From positions 372,001 to 436,000 of the forward strand of contig JAXQJY010000019.1 in NCBI GenBank assembly GCA_037042185.1: 64,000 bases of DNA, written 5' to 3'. The stretch comes from Sordariomycetes sp. S80-01Y. Taxonomy: Eukaryota > Ascomycota > Sordariomycetes. Every line of letters begins with the position of its first letter. Position 1 is the stretch's first letter. The notes under the pieces were generated by a model that had not been told where the DNA came from, did no database searches, and saw only the letters and a program-made list of their open reading frames with translations. This document shows positions 1 to 10,185 of this stretch, one piece after another. Both the position numbers and the translations under genes were made by a program.

Positions 1-1076
1 CCCGCAGGGCATGCATCGTGAGTCTGGCTGGGAACACCAAGCGGCCCACCTCACGATGTTGTGTGAGTGGTGTAAAGTTCTCGTGTCTGCTGTGAAGCTG
101 CCTTTGATGGTCGCAGCGCTTCAGCCTCAAGTGCGACCGCCCGTGACGCTTGTCGACAACCCGCGACGAGAATCTTACGTGGGCGCACCAAAGTATCCGT
201 CGACGACACGAGGCTAAGCCCGAAATTCAACTTTTGCAGTCAAGATTCCAGCGATTACCAGAACTTGTCTAAATTTCGCCCAGTCCGAATCTTGATGCCG
301 CCGTCCAGAGACCCTGAGTCGTGATGACCCACCGCGATTCAGGGTCCAAGAACGCACGCTGGCCGTCTCCGCTCATGGTTGTGTCAAACATACGTGTGAG
401 AAACAAGATACCGCGAGTTTGTTCTGGAATGAGCTTAAGGGTACGAATAACGGAGTCATGTTTCCAAAGTTTGGCAGACGACCCCCTAGCAGAATCGACA
501 GCCCGAGGCTCAAAGTCTCAATCCCGTTGCTGACCGAAAAAGAGATTTCGTGTGACGTCAATCACGTGACGCCGTCGGTAGCGCCGATTGCATCTCGAAC
601 CGAGGGGCATGTCGACAGACTTTCCGCCGGTGCGAATCTCGAGGATCATCGACGGGAGGCGAACGACGAAAACTCGGGCTCCATTTGGGATGCAGTGATC
701 AGCGTCCGCGATTTTCATTCTCTTGGGTTGATCGAGGGCGAGGAAGCTCGGGATCGCTCGGCGCTATGGAAGCTTGTCACCAGGGCGAACGGAAGGGTCC
801 ACGAGTTGTCCCTGATGTCCAGAATTGTGATCATGGAGAGCTTCTTCTGCTGAAGGGAAACGCTGTTCAGACCTTCCAGGACCTTCTTTTCATAAGAGGT
901 TGATGCTTACTACGACCGACCTGGGCTTGAATGATTTGCCAGTGGCTCGTTTACTGATTCCAGACCCAACATGTAATCAGATGAACATGCATCGCATTGT
1001 TTCTATATGAAGACTAAAAAAGAGGACCCAATATCCACGCTGCACCTCACAAATCACCACCCTATCTCCCATCGAC
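1..1076. other. Left-edge intergenic stretch
   Basis: I see no supportable gene here. Open frames are short, overlap one another and lack domain motifs. The right part is the 3' flank of the dehydratase gene that ends at 1077. Confidence 0.5.
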
Positions 1077-2487
1077 TCATGATGAAGTCGTGGTCAGCTC
1101 CTCGACCTTCTGGGTTATGCTCTCGACAACACCGTTTGGCTGTTTCTCCCCGTCGGCCTTCTTCGCTTCGGGTTCTTGAGGAGCGCTCGGCGCGGCAGGG
1201 GTCAGGCCGGCGACGGGAGGTGGGTTGAGGAGGTAGTTCGAGGGGATCAACTTGGCCTTGGCGGCGGGGTTCAACGTCAGGCCAAAGCCAGGCTTGTCGA
1301 TGTCGGCGGTCGTCAGGAATCCCTTGGTGGGGATCGGCTCGTCGATGAAGAGGTCGCCAAACACGGGCAGCACGCTCTTGCCGTCGGGCGAGTTGGCAAG
1401 ATACTCCTGGAAGGGAGTGTTGGGCTGCGAGAAGACGAAGTGGTAGCTGTAGGGGCCACTGGCATGAGGCACGACCGGGATGTCGTAGGCGGCGGCGTGA
1501 GCAGCGACCTTGAGCAGCTCGGTCATGCCACCAAGCCACATGACGTCGGGCTGGATGATGTCGAGGTTGCGCCCCTCGATCAGCTTGCGGAAGCCGAAGC
1601 GAGAGTACTCGTGCTCACCAGTGGTGAATTTGACTGTCGGGTGTGCGCGCTTGATCTGCTCGAAGCCATCGGTGTCGTCGGGCGACAGGCACTCCTCCCA
1701 CCAGTTGATGTTGAGATCAGCGCATGCCTTGACCAGCTCGATCGTGTAGGACACGTTCAAGCTCATGTAGCAGTCCACCATGATGGGGAAGTCTGGTCCG
1801 ACCGATTCGCGGTGCTTGCGCAGGAACTCAACGTTCTTCTTCAGGCCGGCGTGCCCCTCGTCTGGGCAGAAGGGCAGCGGCACCTTGGCACCCCAGAAGC
1901 CCATATCCCTCGCAGCCGGCGGCGCAGGACCCGTGCAGTAGAAGTCGATGCGCTCCTTGGTCGCTCCACCGATGAGCCTGTAGACCGGTTCATCCCTGAT
2001 CTTGCCCAGCAAGTCCCACAGAGCCAGGTCAATGACCGAGATGACCGCGATGGGCAGGCCCTTGCGCCCGTAGAACATGCTGGCGCGGTACATCTGCTCG
2101 TACAGCAAGTTTGTGTTTCTGCTGTCGGCGCCAATGAGGAAGCGCTCAAAGTGCTGGTGGACTAGCCAGCAGCCGGGAGGACCGCCGAAGCCGGTGGCAA
2201 TACCGACGGTGCCATCTGCGGACTCGATTTCGATGAGAAAGCTGCCGAGCACGTTAATTCCCCAGCTTGTTCGGGAGGCGCGGTATTGCTCCCATCGCGA
2301 GCACGGCGTGGAGATGTCCGAGTCGATGAGCCAGTGGCCGCCCTTGACGTTGTGGTAGTCGCCGCCTGCGATCCCATTAGCATCCCAGTCATCTCGCAGC
2401 AACGGTGAGTGTAATCTCACCTGATCCTACGCCTCCAATGATGTACGACCGGATGGCCTTGATTGTGAATTTGCTCTCGGGCGCCAT
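1077..2487 (-). CDS. lra3: L-rhamnonate dehydratase-like enzyme (enolase superfamily)
   Basis: Predicted to dehydrate a sugar acid, most likely L-rhamnonate, to the 2-keto-3-deoxy acid in the non-phosphorylative fungal pathway (cytosol). Two exons: 2421-2487 and 1077-2365, with intron 2366-2420 (GTGAGA...GCAG). Splicing joins MAPESKFTIKAIRSYIIGGV to a GSGGDYHNVKGGHW segment typical of the family and gives 451 aa. Enolase-superfamily metal ligands are visible in IMVDCYMSLN (Asp), WWEECLSPDD (Glu) and TTGEHEYSR (Glu). The catalytic His is in VPHASGPYSYH. These resemble bacterial RhmD more than mandelate racemase. An Ala/Pro/Glu-rich tail of about 50 residues follows the normal family end (after PSNYLL) and is unusual. 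It faces a Zn2Cys6 regulator across a shared 1.1 kb upstream region, with a 2-keto-3-deoxy-acid aldolase-type gene beyond. The family is firm; the exact substrate is inferred. Confidence 0.85.
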
Positions 2488-3590
2488 TGTATCTGTGTCT
2501 GGCACTGCTGGTGCTACGGTTGTACGTGTAACTGCTGGGACGAGGGGGAAGAGAGGATTGAGGCCACGCGATCACCAACTTCGCATGCGTGTTGTTGAGT
2601 AACGGAAAAATAGAAGAGAGGAATCAAGTCACGAGAATATCCCACGACCCTTTGGACACCAGTTCAGCCGCCGCGGCGCCCAGGTTTTGAGGGGCACGCT
2701 GGGCAGTGTCGGTGGTCATTGACCCGACGCTCCAAAGGCTAGAACCCCACCACTGGGGGCGCTACTTTCGCGCTCTGCCCATTTTTTCTCCCCTTCGGCA
2801 GTGAAGCATGGCAATCCGTCGGACGTAATTCCCAGCCTCTCATAGGGTGGCCCCAATGAGTGGCAGCTCACGTGGTAGTTTCGCCGACGAGAGGAGAAAC
2901 TGGTGCGACTCCGGTTGCTGCGGGCTTCGGTTCGACTCGGCCAAGACATGAACCGAGGACCGACAATACTGCGTGCCGTGGGGCAGTCTGGTGATGTCGC
3001 GGTTTTGGACTCTGCATCTGTTGGACTGGTGTCGAATAACTGCAAAGACACAGGCGCTGCGCCCTGCCAGACAACGGGTGTAGGTGTTTGCTGCCTGCTT
3101 CCAGTTTTATTGTTTTCGGACCGGAAGATTCAGCCAGACCGAGGAGAAAACAGTTTGGGGCGGGAGCTCCTTCCCCGCCGTCTTCAAGCTCTAGCGTCGA
3201 GTCTCCACCAATGGGGGAAGCTGCAGGAGACCCACCAGCATTGTCTCCGCGTTGGGACAGCGCTGCCCCGAGTCTCCCCACACGAGGCCTGCAAGATCAC
3301 GAGCCAGGGGATTGAAGCTGATCCCGAGGAAACTTGGGGCCCTCCGAGTCGCCCTCGACCTCAATTGTCCCGAACTTCCCAGCTAGCTGCTCCCCTCGAC
3401 CCGCCGGCAACACCTCCCACGAGGCCCATCGCAGCCTTCGCCGTCTTCGCCGACCAGATCTACACGGGCAGTCATACACCGAGACATACGAAGTCAGTGT
3501 ACGCGCTGCCATCGGCGCGAGTGTGGAGCGTGCTGGGCCAGCCTCATCGCGGACTGCATCGAACCGAAGCAACGCCTACCGCCCACCACC
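2488..3590. promoter_or_regulatory. Divergent promoter between dehydratase and regulator
   Basis: A 1.1 kb region separates the start codons of the minus-strand dehydratase and the plus-strand Zn2Cys6 gene. A long frame at 2903-3646 runs through it, but its composition is low-complexity and no domain is visible, so I treat it as leader or promoter sequence. Confidence 0.5.
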
Positions 3591-6472
3591 ATGCACAACG
3601 GTCAGACGCACCACGACGCCTCTCCCCAGAGCGCCCGCGCTGCTAGCTTCTCGGCCTCTGCTCACCCATCCTCCCGCCATCTTCTACCCGAGCCCGAGAG
3701 CGACTATCACAGCGATGATGATCTCGATACCGCTTCGCGTAACGGCACCACCGGCGGCAAGAGGAAGCGGCCAATCTCTGTCTCGTATGTTTCTTCCCTC
3801 TCCTTTGGCTCGCTCCTTGCTTTGTCGGTCATCTTCCGTCTCGCAACAGACCTCCACGTCGTCGTGGGAACAGGATCCAACACCCCACTCCTTGCATCAC
3901 TTTCTCCTCCCCCTGGCACGTGGCGACGTAGCTGTGCGTCGGCATATTGTCGTCCCTCATGTCTCCCAATGCCTCGCCTTCCCCCGAGCCAGCTCGCTCT
4001 GGATCCGACCGGAGCCGGTCGCGCACTCCTGACAAGAGCTCCGCTACAGCTTCGGCGCGCAATGGCATCGCTAAAGACGAGACTAACACTGCCATCCCTA
4101 GGTGCGAGCTGTGCAAGCAGCGCAAGGTACTCATTGCAACCAACCTCTTGTCGTGTGCCTTGCTGACTGGGTGAACGCAGGTCAAGTGCGATCGAGGCCA
4201 GCCGTCGTGTGGCTGGTGCAGCCGGAACAATGCGACGTGCGAGTACAAGGAGCGGAGGAAGCCAGGGTTGAGGGCCGGCTACGGGCGCGAGCTTGAACAG
4301 CGACTGGACAAGCTCGAGGAGATACTCAGATCACATTCCGAGATACTCCACGCCTCCATAACGACAACCAACACTGGCCACCAGGCACATCAATCAACGG
4401 CGAGCGTACGCAGTGGGAATCCGAGTCTGCCCAGTGACCATGGCACACCAAGAGAAGTGGCATCGATATTCAGACCGCCAGACCACATTCGAACACCCCA
4501 GGCCGAGACAGCTCTCTTCCTACAGAAGCCGTCTTCCTCAAACTTCACTCCGAACTCGCAGAGTGTCGACTTTGGGGTGCCGCCAACCCCTGGGATGAAC
4601 GATGGCTTCCAGCCACATATGCAAATGTCTGGCATGTCTACAGGGGCGCAGATGAACAATATGCCATCAGCTGCGACGCAAGACTACTATGCACAACCTG
4701 GCCAGAACAACATGCAGCACTCACCTAACGTCCCCTTGCCGCAGAGTAGCGGACAGCCTTCGCTAGACCAAGACATGCCGCCGTATGACCTTCTGTACGC
4801 GCTGGTAGATCTCTACTTCAAGCACATCAACACATGGTGCCCTATTCTACATCGGAAGACGACCTTGGATGCTCTCTTTGGCCCATCAACACTACAAGAG
4901 ACGGACAGGATATTGCTGCATGCTATCGTGGCAACAACGATGCGATACTCGAACGACTCGAGATTGACGGACGCGAGGCGGCAGCATTATCACCAAATAT
5001 CCAAACAGCGGGTCCTGTTGTACGGGATGGAGAACTCGTCCGTCAAGTCTCTCCAAGCGTTGGTCATCCTCGCTTTGGACCTTTGCGGTGACAGCAACGG
5101 TCCGCCGGGGTGGAATATCATGGCGCTCATCACCAGAGCCGTGGTCCAGCTCGGATTGGCGGTCGAGAGCACCTCGTTCAGCGTGTCGCCAAATTACGCA
5201 TCGATATATACCCTTCGAGCTATGGTGTTGCCAGAGCCTAAAGACTTTATCGAGGACGAGTCACGGCGCAGGCTATTCTGGATGATTTACATGCTTGACC
5301 GGTACGTGACGATCGCGACGGCCTTCGAGTTCTCCCTGGGGGACAAGGAAATCGACCGAACTCTGCCCTGTAGGGACGATCTGTGGATAAAAAACCAGAA
5401 AGTCGAGACGAGGTGGTTCAAGACAAAGGACTATCACGAGGAGCTCGCGGAATACGGAATCAACAAGCCAGAGAACATTGGCGCCTTCGGCTTTCACTGC
5501 GAGATCCTCAACATCCTCGGTCAGATTCACGACTTTTTGAAGCGGCCGGTTGACATTAGCGCACTGAGCGACGTGGAGCAGTGGCAGCTACGGTACAAGG
5601 AGCTGGACAACCTTCTCACGTCGTATAAGTTCTCGCTGCCAAACGAGTATGGCAACATGGCAAAGCTTTTCCAGCCCGGCAGCAAAAATCTCAACTGCGG
5701 ATGGGTGATGCTGCACGCAACGTACCACTTTGCAGTTATTCGACTACACTCCTCGGCAGCGTACCCGAGCATGAGGTCGCCCATCTTCACGCCCTCGTAC
5801 AGTGCTTCGCAAAGATGTCACGGCGCCGTGGAGAACCTCGCAGCCCTCGGTGAATTTGTCATCAGCAATGGACTCATCAACAAGCTTGGGCCGCCCTTCG
5901 CCTTCACGCTCTGGGTTGCTGCTCGGCTGCTCCTCGTCCACGGGTCGACGGTGGAGCACAAGCTGTCCCCCCAGATACCCTTTTTCGTGGACACGCTGCG
6001 GGAGATGGGCCGGTACTGGCCCGTGGCAGCCCGCTACTGCGAGCTCTTGTCAAGAGTCTTGGATGAGCACCGCGACAGCGAGACCAAGGGCGACGGCGTA
6101 ACACCAAGCTCCGTCAAGATTCTTGCCGACATGCGTCGGACGGCATTTGATCTGGACTTCCTGATATCTCGCCAGCCCAAGACGGGAACGGCCGGGCCAA
6201 GTCGATTCCCGAGCGTCACACCCGCGCGAACGCCAGCACCGAACGAACTCGAGTACCTGGACGTGTTTGATTTCTTCAACTACCCCCGCCTGCCGTTCGG
6301 CAACGACGGCATGATGGGTGGTCAGGCGCCGCCGGGAGAGGGCATGGAGGGCAACGGGCAGGGACCGGCGCCTCCGCAAGCCAACGAGCTGAACATTGCG
6401 AATTTCATGGTTGATGCGAACAGCGACTGGTTATTTAAGCAGGAGGGAGGAAAGTTCATGTCGCAGGGATAA
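3591..6472 (+). CDS. Zn2Cys6 transcription factor, possible sugar-acid pathway regulator
   Basis: Nuclear DNA-binding regulator. My model has exons 3591-3784, 4102-4126 and 4181-6472, with introns GTATGT...CCCTAG and GTACTC...CGCAG, giving about 836 aa. Splicing assembles a perfect binuclear cluster at residues 66-93 (CELCKQRK, then VKCDRGQPSCGWC, then NNATC). A short coiled-coil linker follows (ELEQRLDKLEEILRSH). The fungal_trans middle homology region starts near DLLYALVDLYFKHINTWCPI. The C-terminus is Pro/Gly/Gln-rich, like an activation region. Intron 1 is long (317 nt) and contains an in-frame segment with its own ATG at 3959 that reads straight into the zinc cluster, so a shorter N-terminus is possible. 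The gene lies between the dehydratase (divergent) and the aldolase (convergent, 88 bp between stop codons), which suggests pathway-specific control. Target genes are inferred. Confidence 0.8.
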
Positions 6473-6560
6473 TGGCAGAAACGTGTACATGAAGCGGAAG
6501 AAATGAAAAGCATCTGGCATCAGGCACTTGTGGCCTATTGAAATCTATGACTTGTGCACG

Positions 6561-7550
6561 CTATACTCGCAGCAACTTCTTCTCAATCTTTTCCGCCTCG
6601 CCCATGGCATCCCTGACAGCCTTCTTGGCCCCCTCGGCGGGCGGCTCGTAGGGGTGCCTGGGCGCCAGCTTGTCCTCGGCGCCGTCGCCCAGACCCGCCA
6701 AGGGCGCAGTGTACAGGGCGACGGCGTACTTTGTGCTGGCGATGCCGCTCTTGCAGGGGCTCTCGGCGAGGGCCTGTATCCTCTGCAAGTCCATGGCCTC
6801 GTCGTGCTTGCCGTCCTTCCAGAGCTTGTAAATCTGGGACGTCAGGGCGGGGAAGACGTTGGCGAAGGCGGCGATGCAGCCCGCGGACCCGGCAGCGAGG
6901 CCGCCGATGAGGAAGTCGGACTGGCCGCCGTAGGTTGCGAACTGGTCGGGCTTGAAGTGAGCTGATAGGCGCGTGATCTTGCCGACGCTGCCGCAGGTGA
7001 GCTTGACGCCGACGACGTTGCTCCTCCCGCCGTTGTCCTCGGCCGAGTCGCGGACGATGGCGGCGATGGTCTCGGAGTCGATGTCGACGCCGTTGCACAC
7101 GCCGGGGAAGTTGTAGATGACGACGGGCAGGGTGGCCTTCCTCGCCACCTCCCTGAAGAACTTCCTCACGACGGCCATGCTGGTGGCCTTGCCGAAGTAG
7201 GCGGGCGGCAGCACGAGTAGGTAGTTGGCGCCGGCCTTGGCCGCGTCGTCGGCCAGCTCGAGGGTCTGCTTGGTGCTGTGGGCGCCGACGCCGGCCATGA
7301 GGGGGAAGTCGGGGCCGACGGCGTCGCGGGCGGTGCTGATGAGGCGGGCGCGCTCGGCGCGGGTGAGGAGGAAGGCCTCGGAGTTGGTGCCCATGAGGAC
7401 GAGGCCCGTGAGGCCGGAGCGGGCGAGGTAGGTCAGGTGCGTGGCCTGGGCGGCATAGTCGGGCTCGTCGACGGCGTGGTCGAAGTAGGTGATGGCCGGG
7501 CACCAGACGCCCGCGGGGGGGACGTGGGGGAAGCTGCCCTGGGAGCCCAT
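6561..7550 (-). CDS. DHDPS/N-acetylneuraminate lyase-family aldolase
   Basis: Class I Schiff-base aldolase of about 329 aa, the usual family length, with no intron. Visible motifs: GVWCPAITYFDH near the N-terminus; GTNSEAFLLTRAER, the loop equivalent to GTTGE; LPVVIYNFPGV carrying the conserved Tyr; and GVKLTCGS carrying the Schiff-base Lys. The sequence resembles fungal 2-keto-3-deoxy-acid aldolases (LGA1/GaaC group) and 4-hydroxy-2-oxoglutarate aldolase more than true lysine-pathway DHDPS. Fungi make lysine through alpha-aminoadipate, which also argues against a biosynthetic role. Next to a sugar-acid dehydratase, the natural inference is cleavage of a 2-keto-3-deoxy acid to pyruvate plus an aldehyde. 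I cannot decide between L-rhamnonate, galactonate and hydroxyproline-type substrates from sequence. Confidence 0.85.
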   Translation of the reverse strand: MGSQGSFPHVPPAGVWCPAITYFDHAVDEPDYAAQATHLTYLARSGLTGLVLMGTNSEAFLLTRAERARLISTARDAVGPDFPLMAGVGAHSTKQTLELADDAAKAGANYLLVLPPAYFGKATSMAVVRKFFREVARKATLPVVIYNFPGVCNGVDIDSETIAAIVRDSAEDNGGRSNVVGVKLTCGSVGKITRLSAHFKPDQFATYGGQSDFLIGGLAAGSAGCIAAFANVFPALTSQIYKLWKDGKHDEAMDLQRIQALAESPCKSGIASTKYAVALYTAPLAGLGDGAEDKLAPRHPYEPPAEGAKKAVRDAMGEAEKIEKKLLRV

Positions 7551-7994
7551 TGCGGAAGCGAGCGAGGGTCAGAAGCTGGGCTGATGTGGTGGGAGTGAGT
7601 GAGTGAATGGGGTTCAGGGGAGCAGCTGGACAGCCAGTCCAGTCGAAATAGCAGGACTCGGTGTTGTCTTATGTGACGAGGAGTGAGAGGTGCTGAGATG
7701 GAGATGTTGCCAGTGATGTTCGAGGTGGGGTCGACGGTCCGGACGCCGTTACCGGCCTCGAGACCGAAAAAAGTGCCCCACAGCTCCGGTCGCAGCTCCG
7801 CACCGGATGAGTCTCCGATGGCGTCTGGTGGCGCCCGGAGAATGTCCGCCCTGCATGCCTTATCTTGGATGGATACGCGTGGATTGCGTGGTTCGAGGTG
7901 CGGCTCCGACCCGCGCTGTCGGTCTTCGATATCACCGAGTAGATACGGGCCAGCTCTTGATATTGTTCCTGATTGTCGTGGTCTGTTCTATCAA
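7551..7994. promoter_or_regulatory. Upstream region of the aldolase, 3' flank of the oxidase
   Basis: 444 bp upstream of the minus-strand aldolase start and downstream of the oxidase stop. No gene is supported here. Confidence 0.4.
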
Positions 7995-9363
7995 CTACAG
8001 CCTGGACGGCACAGGCGGACGGATCTCGTCAAACTCCCTCGACTGGCCCAGCCTCCAGCTCACATCGCTGGCCCAGTCCTCACTGTCTTCTTTCGCGTTC
8101 TTCCACCTCCATCTCTCCACCGGTTGTCTGCCGTCCTCTGCCTGCAGCACGTCCTTGATCCACTCGCCCACCAGGGGGAACATCTTGAAGCCGTGGCCCG
8201 AGTCCCCCGACAGGAGCAGCACCGACGAGCAGGTCCCGGGCACGTAGTCGATGATAAAGTCCGAGTCCCGCGTGTCCGCGAACCAGCACAGCGACTTCCT
8301 GACCAAGGGTCTGTCCTTGAGCGCGGGGAGGGTCTGCGCCAGCAGCTTCCGGATCTGCGCTTCGTCGTCGGCGGGCATGAAGGCGCTGTCCTCCAGCCGC
8401 TCGGGGGCGTGGCTCACCCCCGTCCTGGGATCCGTGTTGACGAAGCCGGCGCCCATGGGACACAGCTTCAGCAGGTTCGTTTTAGGGTCGGGCTCGAAGA
8501 AGAAACCCAGGTCCCGGGCGTACGTGACGGGGATGCCGCGCAGGGCCGACGTCTCGTCGTCGGTGAGGTGAACGTGTGCCACCGACCAGGATTTGGCGAC
8601 GAGCTGCTTCCCGACCTCCGGGACGAGCTTGGATGAGCCCGCCCCGGCGGCGACTATAATCAGCTTTGCCGAATGTATAGCGCCCTGCTTTGTCCTGACG
8701 CCGCTGGCTCTTCTGCCTTGGGCCGTGTCGCTGTATATGATCTCAGCAGCAGCGCCGTCGTCCCCCAATATGAACCTCACGCCTCTCCTCATCGTAGCTC
8801 TGTACACAGCGTGCAGGGCGTTGCCAGAGTGCGCGTAGCCGTCCATGTAGTTGATGTAGCCACTCCACCCAGGCAGCGGAGACTGCTTGTACTGCCACAC
8901 CCTGTCCCTGATGTCTGCGCGGTCGTTGATGGGCACGACCTTTCTCGCCATCGCTGCGTGGCTCACCGAAGAGGCTTGAAAGCGCTTGAGCGTGTCGATG
9001 GCCTTCTGCGGTGCCTCGCCCGAGACGCAGTGGAGGAAGCCGACCTGGTGGAAGTGTGGCGCGAAGAGGGGCGTCTGCCATGCTTCTATTGCCTTCTGCG
9101 CCGTCGTCAGCCTCGCCGCGTGTGTTGTTACGCTCAGTAGGGAGTTTACTCACGAGTGTTAGGTCACGGTAGAACGGGTCCTCGTACTCGGCTCGCACGA
9201 TCTTGTTCAGGTCGTTGGCGGCCGAGTAGCGAGGCGGGATCTGATGGTCCCTGTCGATGACGGTGATGTTGGTGTACCCAGCGGCGTTGAGATGGAGCGC
9301 TGCTGAGAGACCGAAGGCGCCGCCGCCGACGATGAGAATCCCGTCCTCTTTGGAGACGGCCAT
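7995..9363 (-). CDS. FAD-dependent oxidoreductase, DAO family (sarcosine/pipecolate/fructosyl-amine oxidase-like)
   Basis: Flavin oxidase predicted to oxidise the C-N bond of a secondary amine or amino acid. Exons 9154-9363 and 7995-9095, intron 9096-9153 (GTGAGT...GCGCAG), 436 aa. The N-terminus has the dinucleotide-binding motif GGGAFGLSAALHL (residues about 11-23) followed by the SAANDLNKIVR segment typical of this subfamily. A KSLCWFADTRDSDF motif places a Cys where monomeric sarcosine oxidase and fructosyl amino acid oxidases attach FAD covalently. GDSGHGFKMFPLVGEW is the C-terminal FAD-contact region. The gene is divergent from the Zn2Cys6 gene at 10186. The family is clear. Sarcosine, pipecolate, saccharopine and fructosyl-amine substrates cannot be told apart by eye. 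No peroxisomal SKL end was evident (it ends PSRL). Confidence 0.87.
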
Positions 9364-10185
9364 TTCAATGAGGTTGGCTGACTATACAGAATACAGGGAC
9401 CTGAAGAGAGGCCTTGATAGTGTTCTGTGCATCCTGGACGTCATGACGACGGTGCTATTTAAGAGTGCCCGATCTGCTCCCGACTGTCGTCTCGACAGAT
9501 TTGGAGATATCGCGACGTCGCTCTCCAGGCTGTCTCGGAACAGGGTGCATGTGTACGTACCGCTGATACTGGAGCGTGAGCGTGGGGTACCATCGGGAGG
9601 GCTTCCGGTCGAGGGGCTCGTGACCTTTGCGCGTCGGTGTCCGGTGAGCGGTGTGCATAGAAGGGGTAGAAATAATGAGAAAAGAAATGGGACAGACTAG
9701 AGTCTGGACCGGGAGCTCGAGCTTTCCATATGGGGACGGCTTCGGATGTTGGAGAAGAGAGTACGTACTGGGCACAGGTAGGTGAAGTACACGATGTCTC
9801 CCTACGCCCTCCTACTGTACATGTCATGCTGTATACCGGGAATCGAAAATGCTTGAGAATTTCTGCCGCTTGGACCTATCACATATGTTTTATTCTACTG
9901 TCCCAATTGTTCGTTGTGAAGTTCTTCTCTCCATTATTTACACCGCTATCGTCGTTTGCGGAAAGGAACCTCTGCGATTCAAGTCTCAGATGCACCCATT
10001 GTCTCCATAGATAGTCTGACACCTGATTCGAGACTGTATGACAAAGTCCATTGTTTAGAAAAGTCGCAACAGCACCATCACGCCGTCATCACGTGACCCG
10101 AACATGGGGATCTCGGCGCTCGGTGCTCGGCTGCCTCGTCTCACTCACCATCATCACGACCTCGAGTGACAACCAAGCCTACCTT
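9364..10185. promoter_or_regulatory. Divergent promoter, oxidase and Zn2Cys6 gene
   Basis: 822 bp between the start codons of two divergent genes. A frame beginning TTG at 10051 extends the regulator upstream, but the first ATG in that frame is at 10186. Nothing else is supported. Confidence 0.45.

Noticed and set aside
419-853. 144-residue open frame at the left edge
   Set aside because: No recognisable motif or splice-supported extension; overlapping frames of similar quality exist on both strands.
1176-2165. Long plus-strand frame inside the dehydratase
   Set aside because: Antisense shadow of a well-supported enzyme in GC-rich coding sequence.
2903-3646. 247-residue open frame upstream of the Zn2Cys6 gene
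   Set aside because: It begins with a non-ATG codon, is Pro/Arg/Ser-rich in a GC-rich leader, shows no domain and overlaps the first exon of the regulator in another frame.
6583-7503. 306-residue Arg/His-rich minus-strand frame
   Set aside because: It is the alternate frame of the aldolase gene, and its composition is typical of a shadow.
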